NCBI GenBank assembly: GCA_905221605.1
Contig: CAJNDS010000424.1
Coordinates: 188,478 to 252,477, forward strand
Length of the DNA: 64,000 nucleotides
DNA from: Symbiodinium natans
Taxonomy: Eukaryota > Sar > Dinophyceae > Suessiales > Symbiodiniaceae
Reading direction: 5' to 3'
Made by a program: the position numbers and the translations under genes. The number at the start of each line of letters is the position of its first letter. Positions within the stretch are counted from its first letter, which is position 1. This document shows, piece by piece, positions 21,137 to 32,910 of this stretch. The notes under the pieces were generated by a model that had not been told where the DNA came from, made no database searches, and worked only from the letters and a program-made list of their open reading frames with translations.

Positions 21137-21613
21137 CGCACGCAGAACTTGATGAGCCGAGATGGTTTTGCCGCACAGAAAAAGACACTGCTAAAACATG
21201 ATGGGGAGGGGTGTGTGTTGGGGCAGACACTATCTTGGTTTTACGAGAAATATCTTTTATGAGTTTTATTATTTGTATGACTGCTGGTATTTCTGTTCTT
21301 TCCTTTTTCTTTTAGGGTTACTCTGGCCGAATTCTTTTTTTGATATACGTAGCATCGAGTAATACTTTTTCTCATGTCTAATGTTTTTTCTTTTTTATAG
21401 TCAGTATGTCTTTATTTTCCTTTTACTTCCATTACTTACTTCGATTACCTCTATTACTTTTTTCTGCTGTATACTACTCTATTATTTCTTGTTTCTTTCT
21501 ACCATTTCTATTCTTCCCTTTTTTGTACTACTACTTACATTTCTCGCATGCCTGCTATTTGTACTTACGACAAGACCGCTTTGTACTATTGTTATTCTGT
21601 GGATCATTTTCTT

Positions 21614-21659
<46 letters not shown>

Positions 21660-22004
21660 TGTCACTGACGACTACTCTGTTTGTTTCTTTATTGCTGCTT
21701 GTGCTCTGTGTACTGTTTTTGTCATGCTTGAACCTTATAACTCGTGCTGTCAGATGACGTTACATTTGTTTGTTTGACTATTCTACTGCTAAATGCTTTG
21801 CTATCGCTATAACGTTTACCTTTCAGCCTTGCAGAGATCAGGGTTGGGTGACGGTGACCGGAAGGTGTGCCCCCCTTGTACTGACCACCTTGAATGAATG
21901 AACAATATGTGCCACAGTTGCTGCTGTTGAAGGAGAACTTGAGTCTGCCTCCTGCTTATTCTTACTTTTGCGCTGCTTCTCTGCTCCTTCGAAACTTTAT
22001 TCAG
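21137..22004. other. T-rich 3' region with (CTA)n microsatellite
   Basis: Very AT/T-rich sequence from 21240, (CTA)n at 21616-21657, no telomere-type repeats. Likely 3' UTR or spacer after the ParB-like gene. No other gene seen. Confidence 0.6.
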
Positions 22005-22091
22005 AGACTCCAGCAGGTCTTGAACGAGCTGGCGGACGCTCGGGCCCCCAGCAGCCGTTCCACCAGCTTTGTTTCCGAGAGTCTGGCGCAG
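22005..22091 (+). CDS. Candidate exon, unrecognised gene
   Basis: Acceptor ATTCAG; reads RLQQVLNELADARAPSSRST then SFVSESLAQ and the donor CAG|GTTCAGGG formed by a degenerate telomere-type repeat (TTCAGGG)n. Confidence 0.5.
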
Positions 22092-22514
22092 GTTCAGGGT
22101 TCAGGGTTCAGAGTTCAGGGTTCAGGGTTCAGGGTTCAGGGTTCAGGGTTCAGGATTGATTAGGGTACCCAAAGCCCTAACCTGAACCCTAAACCGGAAA
22201 AGAGGAGACTCAGCCTCCTGGCTCCCCTCCTCGGTCCCCCTCCTCGCTCCCCCCTCCTCGCTCCCCCGCCTCGCTCCCGTGCCTCCCACCCCTCCTCTCC
22301 CAGAGCCTCCATCCCCATGACAGGGGCACTCATGCAAGTACCCTCAACAAGGTCACGATGTGGGCAACCTTGCCTGCGAACCTTTAAAAACCCCCGAAAC
22401 CCTAATTACTATTAAAAACCCTAACCCTAAGCCTAAACTCTTCGAAACCCTGAACCCTAAACTCCTTTAAACCCTAAGCCCTCAACTCTAAACCCTAAGC
22501 CCTTCCTGTACAGG

Positions 22515-22590
22515 AGGGCTCAAGCTCCCCGCCCGAGGTGCGACTTCCAATCCCCAGCTTCCCGGCTGCCCCAGAAGGCTCTGAAAGCAA
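22515..22590 (+). CDS. Possible exon, unrecognised gene
   Basis: Acceptor TGTACAG; SSSPPEVRLPIPSFPAAPEG in one frame. TTAGGG-like repeats follow. Confidence 0.3.
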
Positions 22591-22790
22591 CAGTTTAGAT
22601 TCAGGGGTCGGGTTCAGGGCTTAGGGATGTAGGGGTGTGGGGTTTAGGGTTCAGGGCTTAGGGGTGTAGGGTTCAGGGCTGGGCTTAGGGGTGTAGGGTT
22701 CCGGGTTTAGGGAGTCGGGTTTAGGGTTCATGGGGAGGCTCTGGGGCTTTTTGAGGGCTTAGTTTTGATGACTAGCCACCTCCCCCGCAT

Positions 22791-22822
<32 letters not shown>
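22791..22822 (+). repeat. Poly-C tract
   Basis: About 29 C in a row, then C-rich sequence. Confidence 0.9.
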
Positions 22823-22824
<2 letters not shown>

Positions 22825-23055
22825 AACCCCTCCCACCCCCCGGCCCAGCCCAGCCCCGCAAAACATACTCGGGACGAGGAGTTTGGAATTTAGGGCTTGT
22901 TGGTTGCGGCTGTTGGTGCTATCATCGCTCACACTGCTGGCAAGATGATCGTCAGACTACATTGACGATGCAGCATGATTCTGGCAATATTCATGGTGCA
23001 CGGCTCAGATAACAACTGTCATGTACATAGCAATAAGAAGTACCAGATGAGAGAC

Positions 23056-23208
23056 GCCCCAAACCCCAAACCCCAAACCCCAAACCCTAAACCCCAAACC
23101 CTGAAATCCTAAACCCTAAACCCTAAACCCTAAACCCTAAACCCTAAACCCTAAACCCTAAACCCTAAACCCTAAACCCTAAACCCTAAACCCTAAACCC
23201 TAAACCCT
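23056..23208 (+). repeat. (CCCTAAA)n telomere-type tract
   Basis: About 20 units, the first few CCCCAAA. Ends just before the exon at 23217. Confidence 0.95.
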
Positions 23209-23216
23209 CCGGACAG

Positions 23217-23293
23217 GTTTCGTCAACAAGCCGACCTGCGCCCGCTACGACAAGCAGCAGGCCACGTGGACTGTCGAGAATGCCGGGCACCGA
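23217..23293 (+). CDS. Candidate exon, Cys/Trp motif
   Basis: Acceptor GGACAG; reads FVNKPTCARYDKQQATWTVE then NAGHRV. The C-x-x-Y-D-x5-W spacing recalls the GPS region of polycystin or adhesion-receptor proteins, which would fit a REJ-type neighbour; this is inference only. Confidence 0.4.
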
Positions 23294-25045
23294 GTTGGGG
23301 GGCTGTGGGGGCTCTGACAGGGTGAACTTCTGAGGGTTTCGGGTTTAGGGTTTAGGGTTGGGGCTTGTAGGGTTTAAGGTTTAGGGTTTAGGGCTTGTGC
23401 ATGAGTAGAGGGCTTATCAGCAAGGCGACTGATGTTATGTCCGCTTTAGACAGACGCTTCAATGCAACTCCAATCTCTGAGGCGGTCACGGCTCCGGCAG
23501 ATGGAGGCCACTTCTTCTAGGGGTCGGAAGACTTACGAATCGTGTCCCCTTATGGCCCTTACATAACTATCCTACAAGAAGCCCCCCCCGAAGCCCTTTT
23601 CTAGCTGTGAGGGTTCCGATATTCGGGGGATCTGTGAGCTGCGAGCTCTAGGGCTGCGCGAGTGCGAAGGGGGGCGTGCATGTCTGGGGCTCTCTATGCC
23701 GTCAGGGTCACGTGAAGCCGGAGCAAGAAGGAACAAAAAGCTAAGGCTTAAAACTTAAAACCTCAGGGTTTAGGGTTTAGGGTTTAGGGTTTAGGGTTTA
23801 GGGTAACCCCAAGGTCACGTCAACTTCCAAGTGCTCGCCTTTTCTCACCCTCGCAGGCATGGTGAGATGCTCGTCAACATTCACCTCGGTCTCCTATGTT
23901 GTCTTCGCGGAGCACGTGCGAACCTCAACTTCTCTGAGAGGTGCTCCGAGAAAGACAGGGTGGCGAGACAGGGAGAGATGGGCTGAAGAGACGGGAGAGT
24001 GATATCTCTTGCTATATCTATCTGTCTGTCTATCTATCCATCTGTCGATCTCTATCTATGTATACATATGCATGCTGAACTGGTATAGTATTCATATAAC
24101 AAGTAGTTACATCAAGTTACATCTGGAGGTAAGAGTCTCCATGACATGCTAAGATCGCCGTTGCCACAGCGACGACGGAGACGGTGACGATTACTACCCC
24201 TACATCGTTGGCACCTCAGTGTTGCTTCCTGCGTTGCTCAGAGACAGGATGCTCGCTGGGTGCACTCGACCGCTTGCATGAAAGGGGTGGGCACCCCTGA
24301 AACCCTAAACCCCAAGTTGCTGGGACTAGACCCTACACGGTTTTTCCAAGTAGGTTAGAGCTTTTGGTTGCCAAGAGAGATACACGAATTGTGGAAACGC
24401 CCAAGTTTTCGGATGCCAAACCAGTGTTGCCGCCGGTTTTGTGGGCCACAGTGCGAACAACATGTCTTCAAACATGTTATTCGACTCGTATGTCACACGG
24501 TGCCTATCAGAACAGCCCCATCACGTGTCTGTTTTGGCGTGCTACAAAGACGAGCATGCTATAGTTTCATTGAGCCACAGAGACCCACAAATGTCCAGAA
24601 TTCAGATGAGGGTCAGCCGTTGTTACTCATCCCGAAAAAGGGGTACTCTTTGGAGGCTGTTGGGCCCCCTCTACAGATTAGAGTCTTTCGGGGCCATCAG
24701 GACGACCACATCGGTGTCCGGCGTGATCGATGAGACTTCCTTGACGCCCCCTGGCTTTGGGTTTAGGGTTGAGGGATGTGGGGCTATATTAAACCCCATG
24801 TAGAGGTACCATTGGAAGAATGGTTCCTGAAAGGGAGGACCAGCAAAACTCCCAGTTACGACTTATGGCTTCATGTGCAGGCCTAGGTGTGCTCATGGAC
24901 GTGAGTGTTGTGAAGATTCCATACTTGAAGTATCATGGGCAGTTTAGGAGCAAAACGGCAAGTAAGGCAACCGGTGTTCTATCCTTATTTCAGGTGCTGA
25001 GAGCCCTACCTGTATAGCTACTCGTGAACCTTCAAGCAGGCCCAT

Positions 25046-25194
25046 CTACTTGGACGTTCATGGTACTTATTTTCCAGTTCTAACTGTACTTATAACTATA
25101 CATACAACCACATTAGGGCACTTAAGGGGGCTGATAAGTACAGTCATAAGAACAGTTATAATTGGTGAATAAGCACCCATGAACCTCCAAGCAG
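25046..25194. repeat. Fold-back element, family E
   Basis: Left CTACTTGGACGTTCATGGTA and right ATGAACCTCCAAGCAG are inverted; pairing extends inward through CTTATT/AATAAG and AACTGTACTTAT/ATAAGTACAG. Related copies at 43828-43911, and partial ones at 17455-17523 and 39173-39260. MITE-like. Confidence 0.8.
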
Positions 25195-25606
25195 TCGTCA
25201 GCACACTACCACCTAAACCCTAAACCCTAAACCTTAAACCCTAAACCCTAAACCCTAAACCCCAAACCCCAAACCCTACCTTGCACCTGCACTCCATCAG
25301 GCTCACCCCATCCAACGCGGCCCTGCGTGTCGTCGCTTGGAGAGCTCTTGCATGTCCCCTGAGCCTTAAGCCTTAAGCCCTAAGCCCAAACCCTAAACCC
25401 TAAACCCTAAACCCTAAATCCTCAACCCGAAACCCTAAATCCTCAACCCTAAATCCTCAACCCTAAACCCTAAACTCCACAAATCTAGGACCTAGCTCCC
25501 TCTGCGAGATGGTTTGCATTCCGGTCAATTTTTGTGATACGACGCCCCGGCTCTTCCTTTCGTTTGAGAGGGCGCTGCTCACAACCTTCGAACCCTAAAC
25601 CCCCTA

Positions 25607-25717
25607 CATATGGGAGGCTGTCAAAATTATGATCCCTTTTGGGGTAACCTAAGTATTAGGTGCCATATTATAATGGGGGTCCAAAAAGGGACCATAATTT
25701 TGACAACCACCCATATG
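25607..25717. repeat. Fold-back element, family F
   Basis: CATATGGGAGGCTGTCAAAA with TTATGATCCCTTTT at the left is inverted at the right as AAAAAGGGACCATAA with TTTTGACAACCACCCATATG; about 37 bp per arm with few mismatches. Shorter copy at 31501-31570. Confidence 0.85.
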
Positions 25718-25730
25718 GGGGCCTGAGTAG

Positions 25731-25813
25731 TTAGAATAGGTTTTTGGGGGTCATTATAGTATAGTTACAAGGGGACCACAAGGGAATCTTGTTAGTAATT
25801 ATTCCGACCCCTA
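25731..25813 (+). repeat. Dispersed element, family H (copy 2)
   Basis: TTAGAATAGGTTTTTGGGGG, GTATAG, AGGGGACCACAAGGGAAT, then AGTAATTATTCCGACCCC. Lies 13 bp after the family F element. Confidence 0.75.
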
Positions 25814-26548
25814 TAGAGCTATATTACATATGGGAGGTGTCCGACATTCGGGAGACCTTATTGGGGTCCCAATTATAAGGGAATCCTACTATTTGGGGGG
25901 TCGATATAAGGGGTCCCTTATTTTCGGAACCCTAAACCCGAAACCCTGCAAGTCCTGTAAGGCCTAAACACGGGTTTTCAAGGAGTGGTTCGCAGATTTG
26001 CATCTGTAAGCCGGTGAGAAAACTATATTCGCGTTTAGGGTTTAAGGGCTAGGGTTTAGGGCGAGGGTTTAGGGTTTGAGGCGTTTGTGGTGCTTCATGC
26101 CCAGCACAGGTTGTGAGCTTCTTGATGAGCTTCGTCATGTTCCTGGCCATCTGATGGATCTGACGCGATCGTTTTTGCAGGCATGTCCCAGGTACAGCCA
26201 CGATCGAGGAGTGATGCTTTGGCCTTTTTCTACGCTGAGGTGCTTAAAAGTACGCGGGCTGACGAGGGCTGACGAGCTGCGCAAGGGTTTAGGGTTTAGG
26301 GTTTAGGAGCCTTTCTTCCATGTATGTGTTCGTGCATATGCCGTAGTGCGCTGATTGCTCGACGCCCTTTTTCAGTGATCCAGCCTTGCATTTTGCCATC
26401 AGAAATTTTCGGCAAGTGGACGACTGCAACAGATTGAACTAAAGCCCTGAAGTCGAGAAGGCATATACACCCTTAAACCAACAATCACAACCCTAAACCT
26501 CGAAACATCCCTATAAACCCTAAACCCTGATTCCAAAACCCTGAACAC

Positions 26549-26644
26549 TTGCAGTCGTTCAATGTGAACCTTCGCCGGGAGCCGTCGAATGCCGGGCTCT
26601 TTGGTCCCAACATCTTTCAGGAGCTAACGCCGAAGTTGGCCCGC
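26549..26644 (+). CDS. Candidate exon, unrecognised gene
   Basis: Acceptor ACTTGCAG after CCCTAAA-derived DNA; reads SFNVNLRREPSNAGLFGPNI then FQELTPKLARTK, with AAG|GTGCGC as donor. The frame continues to a stop at 26743, which may be read-through. Confidence 0.45.
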
Positions 26645-27046
26645 ACGAAGGTGCGCCTCGCCAACTACGCTGCTGCATCGCGCGCTTGGGCGTGCGTTGC
26701 AGCATCTGCACAACACTCTAGAGCAGCCTCCGTCGCTGCATGAGCAAAGTGCCCAAGAGTACATGCTCATGGCAACGATGCGCTGAACAGTGGCCGTTTG
26801 AACTTATACATTTTGCCACGACAAAAAATCGCTGGAACTTTTGATCCCCGGGAGAGCATGCAATCGTAGGTCGTAGGCCCGTAGAGTCGCGCAGATCTCA
26901 AGATTCGCAGGATTTCTCTGACATTCCTTGCCTCCCCGAAGAAGAGCATCTCAATCCGAATCTCTGCAGAATTTGCTTCCTTTGTCGGGCCAGTAGGTTG
27001 ATAGGCCAATGGCAAGTCATCAAGCCACTAAAGGAGGGACCCTAAT

Positions 27047-27320
27047 AAGGGACCTTAGGGGTTATTTAGGGGCTACTTAGGTTACATAGGGACCAGAATA
27101 TATATATATATATCTTATATTATATTATTTAAATTTTATCATGCTATCTCATATTATATTATATTATATTATATTATATTATATTATATTATATTATATT
27201 ATATTATATTATATTATATTATATTATATTATATTATATTATATTATATATATATAGGGTATATATAGGGGGTATGTAGGGGTTATATAGGGGAACAAGA
27301 TGAAGGGTCCCTTCTGGGGG
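27047..27320. repeat. Family C element enclosing an (ATATT)n array
   Basis: Left TTATTTAGGGGCTACTTAGG and right GGGTCCCTTCTGGGGGTC match elements at 42194-42300 and 45588-45705. This copy is expanded internally by about 24 units of ATATT (27136-27247). Confidence 0.8.
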
Positions 27321-27493
27321 TCGAGAGCCTTTTTCAACCCTAAAACCCTAAAGATTACAAGCATCAATGCAGCGTGCCGATGTTGGCTCCAAAGGCTAAT
27401 CCGGCAGGCTCAAAACGTCGTCATCATGGCCTGTCGAGGTTTAAGGCGCCATTGCGTTTACGCATTGTTTAGAGTTTGAGACTCTTGAGGGAA

Positions 27494-27595
27494 ACCCTAA
27501 ACCCTAAACCCTAAACCCTAAACCCTAAACCCTAAACCCTAAACCCTAAACCCTAAACCCTAAACCCTAAACCCTAAACCCTAAACCCTAAACCC
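27494..27595 (+). repeat. (CCCTAAA)14 telomere-type tract
   Basis: Fourteen clean units. Confidence 0.95.
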
Positions 27596-28150
27596 ATTCA
27601 GAGTTAGATCTTTTGCTGGCTTTGTTTCGGGCATCCTTCTGTGACACGTTTGCCACATCCTGCCGCAGTCATGGCGCCTGCAGTCTCCAATTGAAGGTGC
27701 AGGTTGGAGATGCGAGGAGTTTGGAGAAAGGAATTTGTTTTTGGGGGTGGATATGATCGTAGTATGAAACAATATTACCATGATTCATGTATGTATAAAG
27801 TGTTTAAAAATAAATGGAGTCCCCCTGCTCAAGGAGTTTAGTTTTAGGGCTTCGGGGGTTTAATTTTTCGGGTACCTGCAAGTTTGCCCTCCCACGTACT
27901 GGGAGCAGCTGTCCGGGTGGCTAGGCATGCCCCTGAGCCGACAACCCTCTGAAGCCTGTGCACCCTGATTTTATGCTGGAGACCCTGAGCCATAAGTTTA
28001 GGATTTAGGGTTTAGGGTTTAGGGTTTAGGGTTTAGGGTTTAGGGTAACTACCTCAAACCCCCAAACGCTATATAGACCCTGAACACTCTAGACTGCATG
28101 ACTGCGTACAGCCTGAGCCTCAGACCCTCATGGACCTCACAACCCTTGCA

Positions 28151-28230
28151 GGCCGCCCGCAAGGCCTTCCTACGCAAATTCTACACAGGGCTGTCCTACC
28201 AGCCCAGGTGCGAGGCCATACGGGGGGAGG
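28151..28230 (+). CDS. Candidate exon, duplicated gene (copy 1)
   Basis: After CCCTTGCAG reads AARKAFLRKFYTGLSYQPRC then EAIRG. The paralogue at 31794 keeps FLR-FYT-LS--P-CEA, so selection on protein sequence is likely. Function unknown. Confidence 0.5.
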
Positions 28231-28596
28231 TCTCCAAACCATGATCTTGATGTTTGAAGGTTCAGGGCCTTGGGGGGGCTTGGATTGGGAATCCTACACA
28301 AAGGCCATGGTGGCGTAGAGAGCTGACCGGTGTGGAGTGTACGCGATAGAAAACCAAACAGGGCCATGATTTAGATCAGTTCCCTGCCGTCCTCGCCCCC
28401 CTCCGCTCCCCTCCGCCCCCAAATATGGCCGACTGAGGTCCTCATTGGGAGAGTGTTTCGAGACCAAAAGCGTTTAGAGGGAGAGTTTGTGGGGGGATCT
28501 TACAATCGTGATGGACCAAGCCCGATTGCCGGTGCAACTGTTGACAGAACCTTGATCGGATGTTCCCATGGGTGGCTCATGCCAGGGCTGCACCCA

Positions 28597-28680
28597 CCTA
28601 AACCCTAAACCCTAAACCCTAAACCCTAAACCCTAAACCCTAAACCCTAAACCCTAAACCCTAAACCCTAAACCCTAAAC
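28597..28680 (+). repeat. (CCCTAAA)12 telomere-type tract
   Basis: Twelve clean units. Confidence 0.95.
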
Positions 28681-29109
28681 CGAGTCTATGGACACTGTCC
28701 TCCGCTCACTTGGGGCTGGCGCGGGTCTTCCAGCAAGTCATCAGACTTCGAAGGTTTTGTTTCACGATTCCGGTGCTTCCCTTTTGTGGATAATAACGAT
28801 ACAGTTCCGCCGGCGCCTCCTGCCGGGACGATGCCTAGGGAGGCCATGACATGTTTTCAGTCAGCTAAAGCGAGCTTCCCCGCACAGCTTCCGTCTCTAG
28901 CCGACGCGCGGGAGCAGCTGAAGCGGGTGTTAAGGTTGTGCCTGCTCCTACCCCCGATGACCGGACCAGCGACACGACCTGAGTTCATGAGTCGGGTGCG
29001 CCAATGATTTGGGATTTGAAGTCGCCAGCCCTTGTTTATTTTGTTTGTGCGGCTGGTAAGATTTGGGGGTCTAGGCTCGTTTTTGAACCTCATGAGACCA
29101 GAAAAGGGT

Positions 29110-29215
29110 GGTTTTGCTGTTCCTTGGACCACGTTCAGGTGATTTCGGGTGCAACCCTTGTGGCGGTACATCAGATTGCGGGGAAGGGCTGCATAGGGCC
29201 CTCTGCCTTCCGACG
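29110..29215 (+). CDS. Candidate exon, duplicated gene (copy 1)
   Basis: Reads HVQVISGATLVAVHQIAGKG; the paralogous segment near 32862 reads HILVLSVATDVAVHQVEGKG. Conserved pattern H-x-x-V-x-S-x-A-T-x-V-A-V-H-Q-x-x-G-K-G. Boundaries uncertain. Confidence 0.4.
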
Positions 29216-29559
29216 CGTATGTGCCTGGTTGTGAACCCTTACCCTTGAACCCCAAACCTTAGACCCGAGAGCCTACGGGTGCAAAGCTCGAGAGGCTCGC
29301 AGCCTCAGCCTATTGAAGTTGCTCTCGCGATCTGGTGCGCAGAAGGACAGGCGCTGGCAGAAGGCTTCTTACCGTTCGCCCCAAAAAAGAGGGCTATCAG
29401 ATGCTATCAGGCAAGCGTTTGATTGGACATTCCTGATTATGCTTAGACTGCCCCGAGCTCTCATGTAAACCCCCCATGAGGTGGCCCTAACTCCCTGGCC
29501 AAACTTTCCAGCAGTCCGTTGCGGGGTGAAGACACACGAATCCTTCCCCTTCAGTTTTC

Positions 29560-30780
29560 TTTTCCGTGCGGCAACCCTGAGTACACGAAACAAGCAAACA
29601 TGGGTTGTTCCAAACTACGGCCCTTGTATAGGTGACTGTTACAGGATTCCTTGCCAACGGGAGCCTAATTTTTGAACTTTAAGCCCAACATGCCCCTCGT
29701 GAGGAGAAGGCGCCTTCTCCGACGAGCGCCCGACGCACTTTGAATGAGGCGACTTGCCGGAAGGGTCTGGTTTAGGGTGTGGCGGGTCCCTAAACTTTCT
29801 GAAGCCCAAAGGCTTGGCAGCCTAGTAGAGCGCATGAACGTGGCCGCGCCTCACGCGCCTCACGCGCCTGTGTGTGGGCCGAGAGGAGACCCTTGCGAAG
29901 ATCACAAGGCGGAACCAGAAAGCCTGACCGAGATCCCTGTCTCAGCCTGAAAACTCTGGCACCCCCTGCCCCCCCCCCCCCACCCCCGCGCAGGAAAAGG
30001 TGACGCTTGTTGTAGGGGGTGGATTCAGTCGTGGGATTCAGGGTTCAGGGTTAAAGCACGGTTGAGCTTTTCATTCAACCCCAGAAACACAGAAATCGGG
30101 GGGGGGGTCTGGGTTGGATCCCCCGTGGCGAGGCCAGCGCGACATATCTGGGTGGCAAGATGGACGACCTCACGTGTGCAGGGGCGCTTGGAATGGCTTG
30201 AAATGACAGTCCCGAAAATGATGTGCGCTTGCACCTTGCCGAGCTTGGTGTATCGAATGGCTCTATGTTAAAGGCTAGGAAAGCATTCCTGGGCTAGGGC
30301 TTCGAGAAGACCTCAACCGCTAAGCCGCAAACTGCAGCTTCCCTTCAACACGAGGTTTGCGCGTGGGTCATCTACGACCGCTAGTGAGCGTCGGAGCTTG
30401 TGATGCTGCGCCAAGCCTGGCATTGAGTTTCCTCGTTTCTCTCCTGGACAGTCCTGCAATTTGCAGCCCTGGTCCCTTGAATGCTTCAAAAATCCGCATG
30501 AAGCAGGCGTGAACCATGGAAAATCGTTGCAGAAAAGAGAACAGCTTCATCAACATGAAATGATTGCGAGTCGAACTTGGAAATAAGGGTGGGCAGAAGA
30601 AACCTGATTTTTGTTCTCCCAATGTTTAGCCAGCCTTTTCAACCTCTCATATGTTCGCAGTGAGCAGAGAGCATTTTAATCAGAATCACCCAGATGCCCG
30701 TGTCGGGACAGTACGTTGGTAAGCCAATGGCAAGTCATGTTGAGGAGGTGAGGAGATCTCCTACGCCCCAGATCCTAAGG
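29560..30780. other. Low-repeat stretch without a clear gene
   Basis: No telomere-type tracts. 30715-30740 (AAGCCAATGGCAAGTCAT) matches 27001-27022 (AGGCCAATGGCAAGTCAT), another piece of duplicated DNA. ORFs here are short and overlapping. Confidence 0.45.
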
Positions 30781-30837
30781 GCCATGGCACTGAAACCCTA
30801 AACCAAGCATAAATTAAGCCTGAAGCCCTAAACCGTA

Positions 30838-30924
30838 AGCCCTAAACCCTAAACCCTAAACCTTCCTAAACCCTAAACCCTAAACCCTAAACCCTAAACC
30901 CTAAACCCTAAACCCTAAACCCTA
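30838..30924 (+). repeat. (CCCTAAA)n telomere-type tract
   Basis: About twelve units with one TTCC interruption. Confidence 0.95.
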
Positions 30925-31059
30925 CACGTGTAGAAGCGTGTCGACGCCGACTCCGGAGGCTACTGTAGCGCGCAGGCTCCAAGCGTCGTCTTGAGAGTCG
31001 AGGCCTCACTGGCCTCCCACTGTGTCGATGGTCTATCAGGGTTTATATATACAGAAAAT

Positions 31060-31165
31060 ACAAATATTATATATATATATATATATGTGTATATATATAT
31101 AAATAAATTCAAAATCTATGCATATATATATATATATATTTGTGTATATATATATATAAGATGTA
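31060..31165. repeat. (TA)n microsatellite
   Basis: Runs of TATATA with short interruptions. Confidence 0.95.
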
Positions 31166-31500
31166 TATATTGTTGTCATTGTCATCTATGTTAATTTTTG
31201 CCGCATCTGCAGCGGCCCGGCGCGTTGCCATGGCGCCCGTCGCGGCCAAGCCTTCTAAGACCTCGGCCATGAAGGTGATTGGAGCTGCGAGGAGTTCGGA
31301 GTAAGGGATCCCATTGCTCTAGGGTTGAGAGAGTCTAGGGTTTAGGGTTTAGGGTTTGGGGTCTAGGCTTTAGGGTTTAGGGTTTAGGGTTTAGGGTTGC
31401 GACCCAAGCACCGTAGTTTCACTGTAGGGAGCTGAGGCTGAGCCCCCGAAACCCTGAACTTTAACAGAGACACTAGGCTGCAAGTCCAAGGGAGCTAGAT

Positions 31501-31570
31501 GGGTGGCTGTAAAAAATACGATCCTTTTTGGGGCACCCTAAATACTAGGTGCCGTATTTTGACAACCACC
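31501..31570. repeat. Fold-back element, family F (short copy)
   Basis: GGGTGGCTGTAAAAAATACG inverted as CGTATTTTGACAACCACC; arms of about 20 bp around TTTTTGGGGCACCCTAAAT. Confidence 0.8.
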
Positions 31571-31793
31571 CGCCAAAATATGGGCCCTTAATATGTAACT
31601 GCCTCCTCTAAAGGGTTCTGAAGTATGGGCCCTTGGGTTGTGCATGGTAGGAGCCCCATTCGTCCCGCCCATGAAGTGACCATGTAACTCCAACCCGACC
31701 TCAGGCCCCAAACACTCAAGACCCTGAACACTATAGTCCCCGCGACTATAGACCCTGAGCCGTAGACTCTACAGACCCTAAACCCTTGCAGGC

Positions 31794-31880
31794 CGACAAG
31801 TCCTTCCTTCGAAGCTTTTACACGCGCCTGTCAGACGATCCAAAGTGTGAGGCCATGCAGTGGGCAGTTCTCCATACCAT
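31794..31880 (+). CDS. Candidate exon, duplicated gene (copy 2)
   Basis: After CCCTTGCAG reads ADKSFLRSFYTRLSDDPKCE then AMQWAVLH; paralogue of 28151-28230. Confidence 0.5.
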
Positions 31881-32839
31881 TGGTTATGGATTAGGGTCTA
31901 GGGAGTCTAGGGTCTGTGGTGTTATACTGGGAGCCCCATAAGGGACAATGGTGTAGAGAGCTGACCGTACTTGCCGGCAAATTAATGGTACAATTAGTAC
32001 CAGTACATTCACAAAACGAAGGACTGTGGGCGTGGGCCTTCTGCGTTGCGTTGTTGTCTTTCTCCACTGTTTCTTGTACTCAAAACGGGGGACCGTTTAG
32101 CACAATTAGTACAACTGGCACAACCACTTCGTGCAAGTAGTACTAGTACAACGAGTACTCTGGGTACGCTTGGTACAATGAGTACATTGAGTACAAGGGG
32201 TACATTGAGTCCAATCAGCGCAATGCAATTCTTGCAGGTGCAATTCTTGCAGGTCTCACAATTGTTACAACTCCTAAACCCTAAACCCTAAACCCTAAAC
32301 CCTGAACCCTAAACCCTAAACCCTAAACCCACAACATGAGCTGCTTCATGTCTTTTAAATGCTCACACTTCTCACAGCTACGACAACAGCCCGCACAATG
32401 AACGCAATTCTTGTTCTAGATGATCAACAGGCATGGGGCCCGAAGGCTCCGGGGTTTAGGGTTTAGGGTTTAGGGTTTAGGGTTTAGCGTTGTGCCTGCT
32501 CAGCCAGTACTCTACACGTTCGTCGGTTCTCATCCCGGATTGGAGGGTGTAGCCCACCTCCACCACCATCCCCGGCCCTCCTGGCAAAAAGAATAGGATT
32601 TGTGTACCAACGAGGTTCTGAACACGCAGAAAGGAAAGTGGAGCGACACTCCCTGAATTTCCATCAGTCGCGTGCGCCAATGATTTGTCTTTTTTTAAAT
32701 GGCTTGCCCTTATTCTTTTGTTTCTGCGGCTAGTATGGTTTAGGGACTTATAGGCACTTATTTTCTGAACCCCATGAGACCAGAAAAGGGTGCTCTTGCT
32801 GTTTCTAAACCCCAAACCCTAAGCCCTAAACCTTGGAGA

Positions 32840-32910
32840 AACGGCCCCAAGCCCGGCTGGATGCACATTCTGGTGCTTTCGGTTGCGACGGATGTGGCGG
32901 TGCATCAGGT
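32840..32910 (+). CDS. Candidate exon, duplicated gene (copy 2)
   Basis: Reads GPKPGWMHILVLSVATDVAV then HQ, with CAG|GTTGAG as donor. Paralogue of 29110-29215. Confidence 0.4.

Larger units (their letters stand above)
23400..26540. other. Gene-poor repeat region
   Basis: Holds a CT/GT-rich simple repeat (24004-24062), family E, F and H fold-back elements (25046-25194, 25607-25717, 25731-25813), and CCCTAAA tracts at 25209-25278 and 25380-25475. ORFs at 24364-25017 overlap in several frames and lack protein-like features. No gene supported. Confidence 0.5.
27600..29560 (+). repeat. Segmental duplication, copy 1 of gene-like unit
   Basis: Shares ordered blocks with 31200-33330: a start-like ATGGCGCC segment (27671 vs 31230), exon-like 28151-28230 vs 31794-31880, GCGCCAATGATTTG (28999 vs 32670), ATGAGACCAGAAAAGGGTG (29092 vs 32773) and GGCGGTACATCAG/GGCGGTGCATCAG (29162 vs 32897). 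Strongly diverged between blocks, with insertions. Confidence 0.75.

Noticed and set aside
24364..25017. Overlapping + strand ORFs as a gene
   Set aside because: Three frames open at once over the same DNA, no conserved motif, no splice or tract structure.
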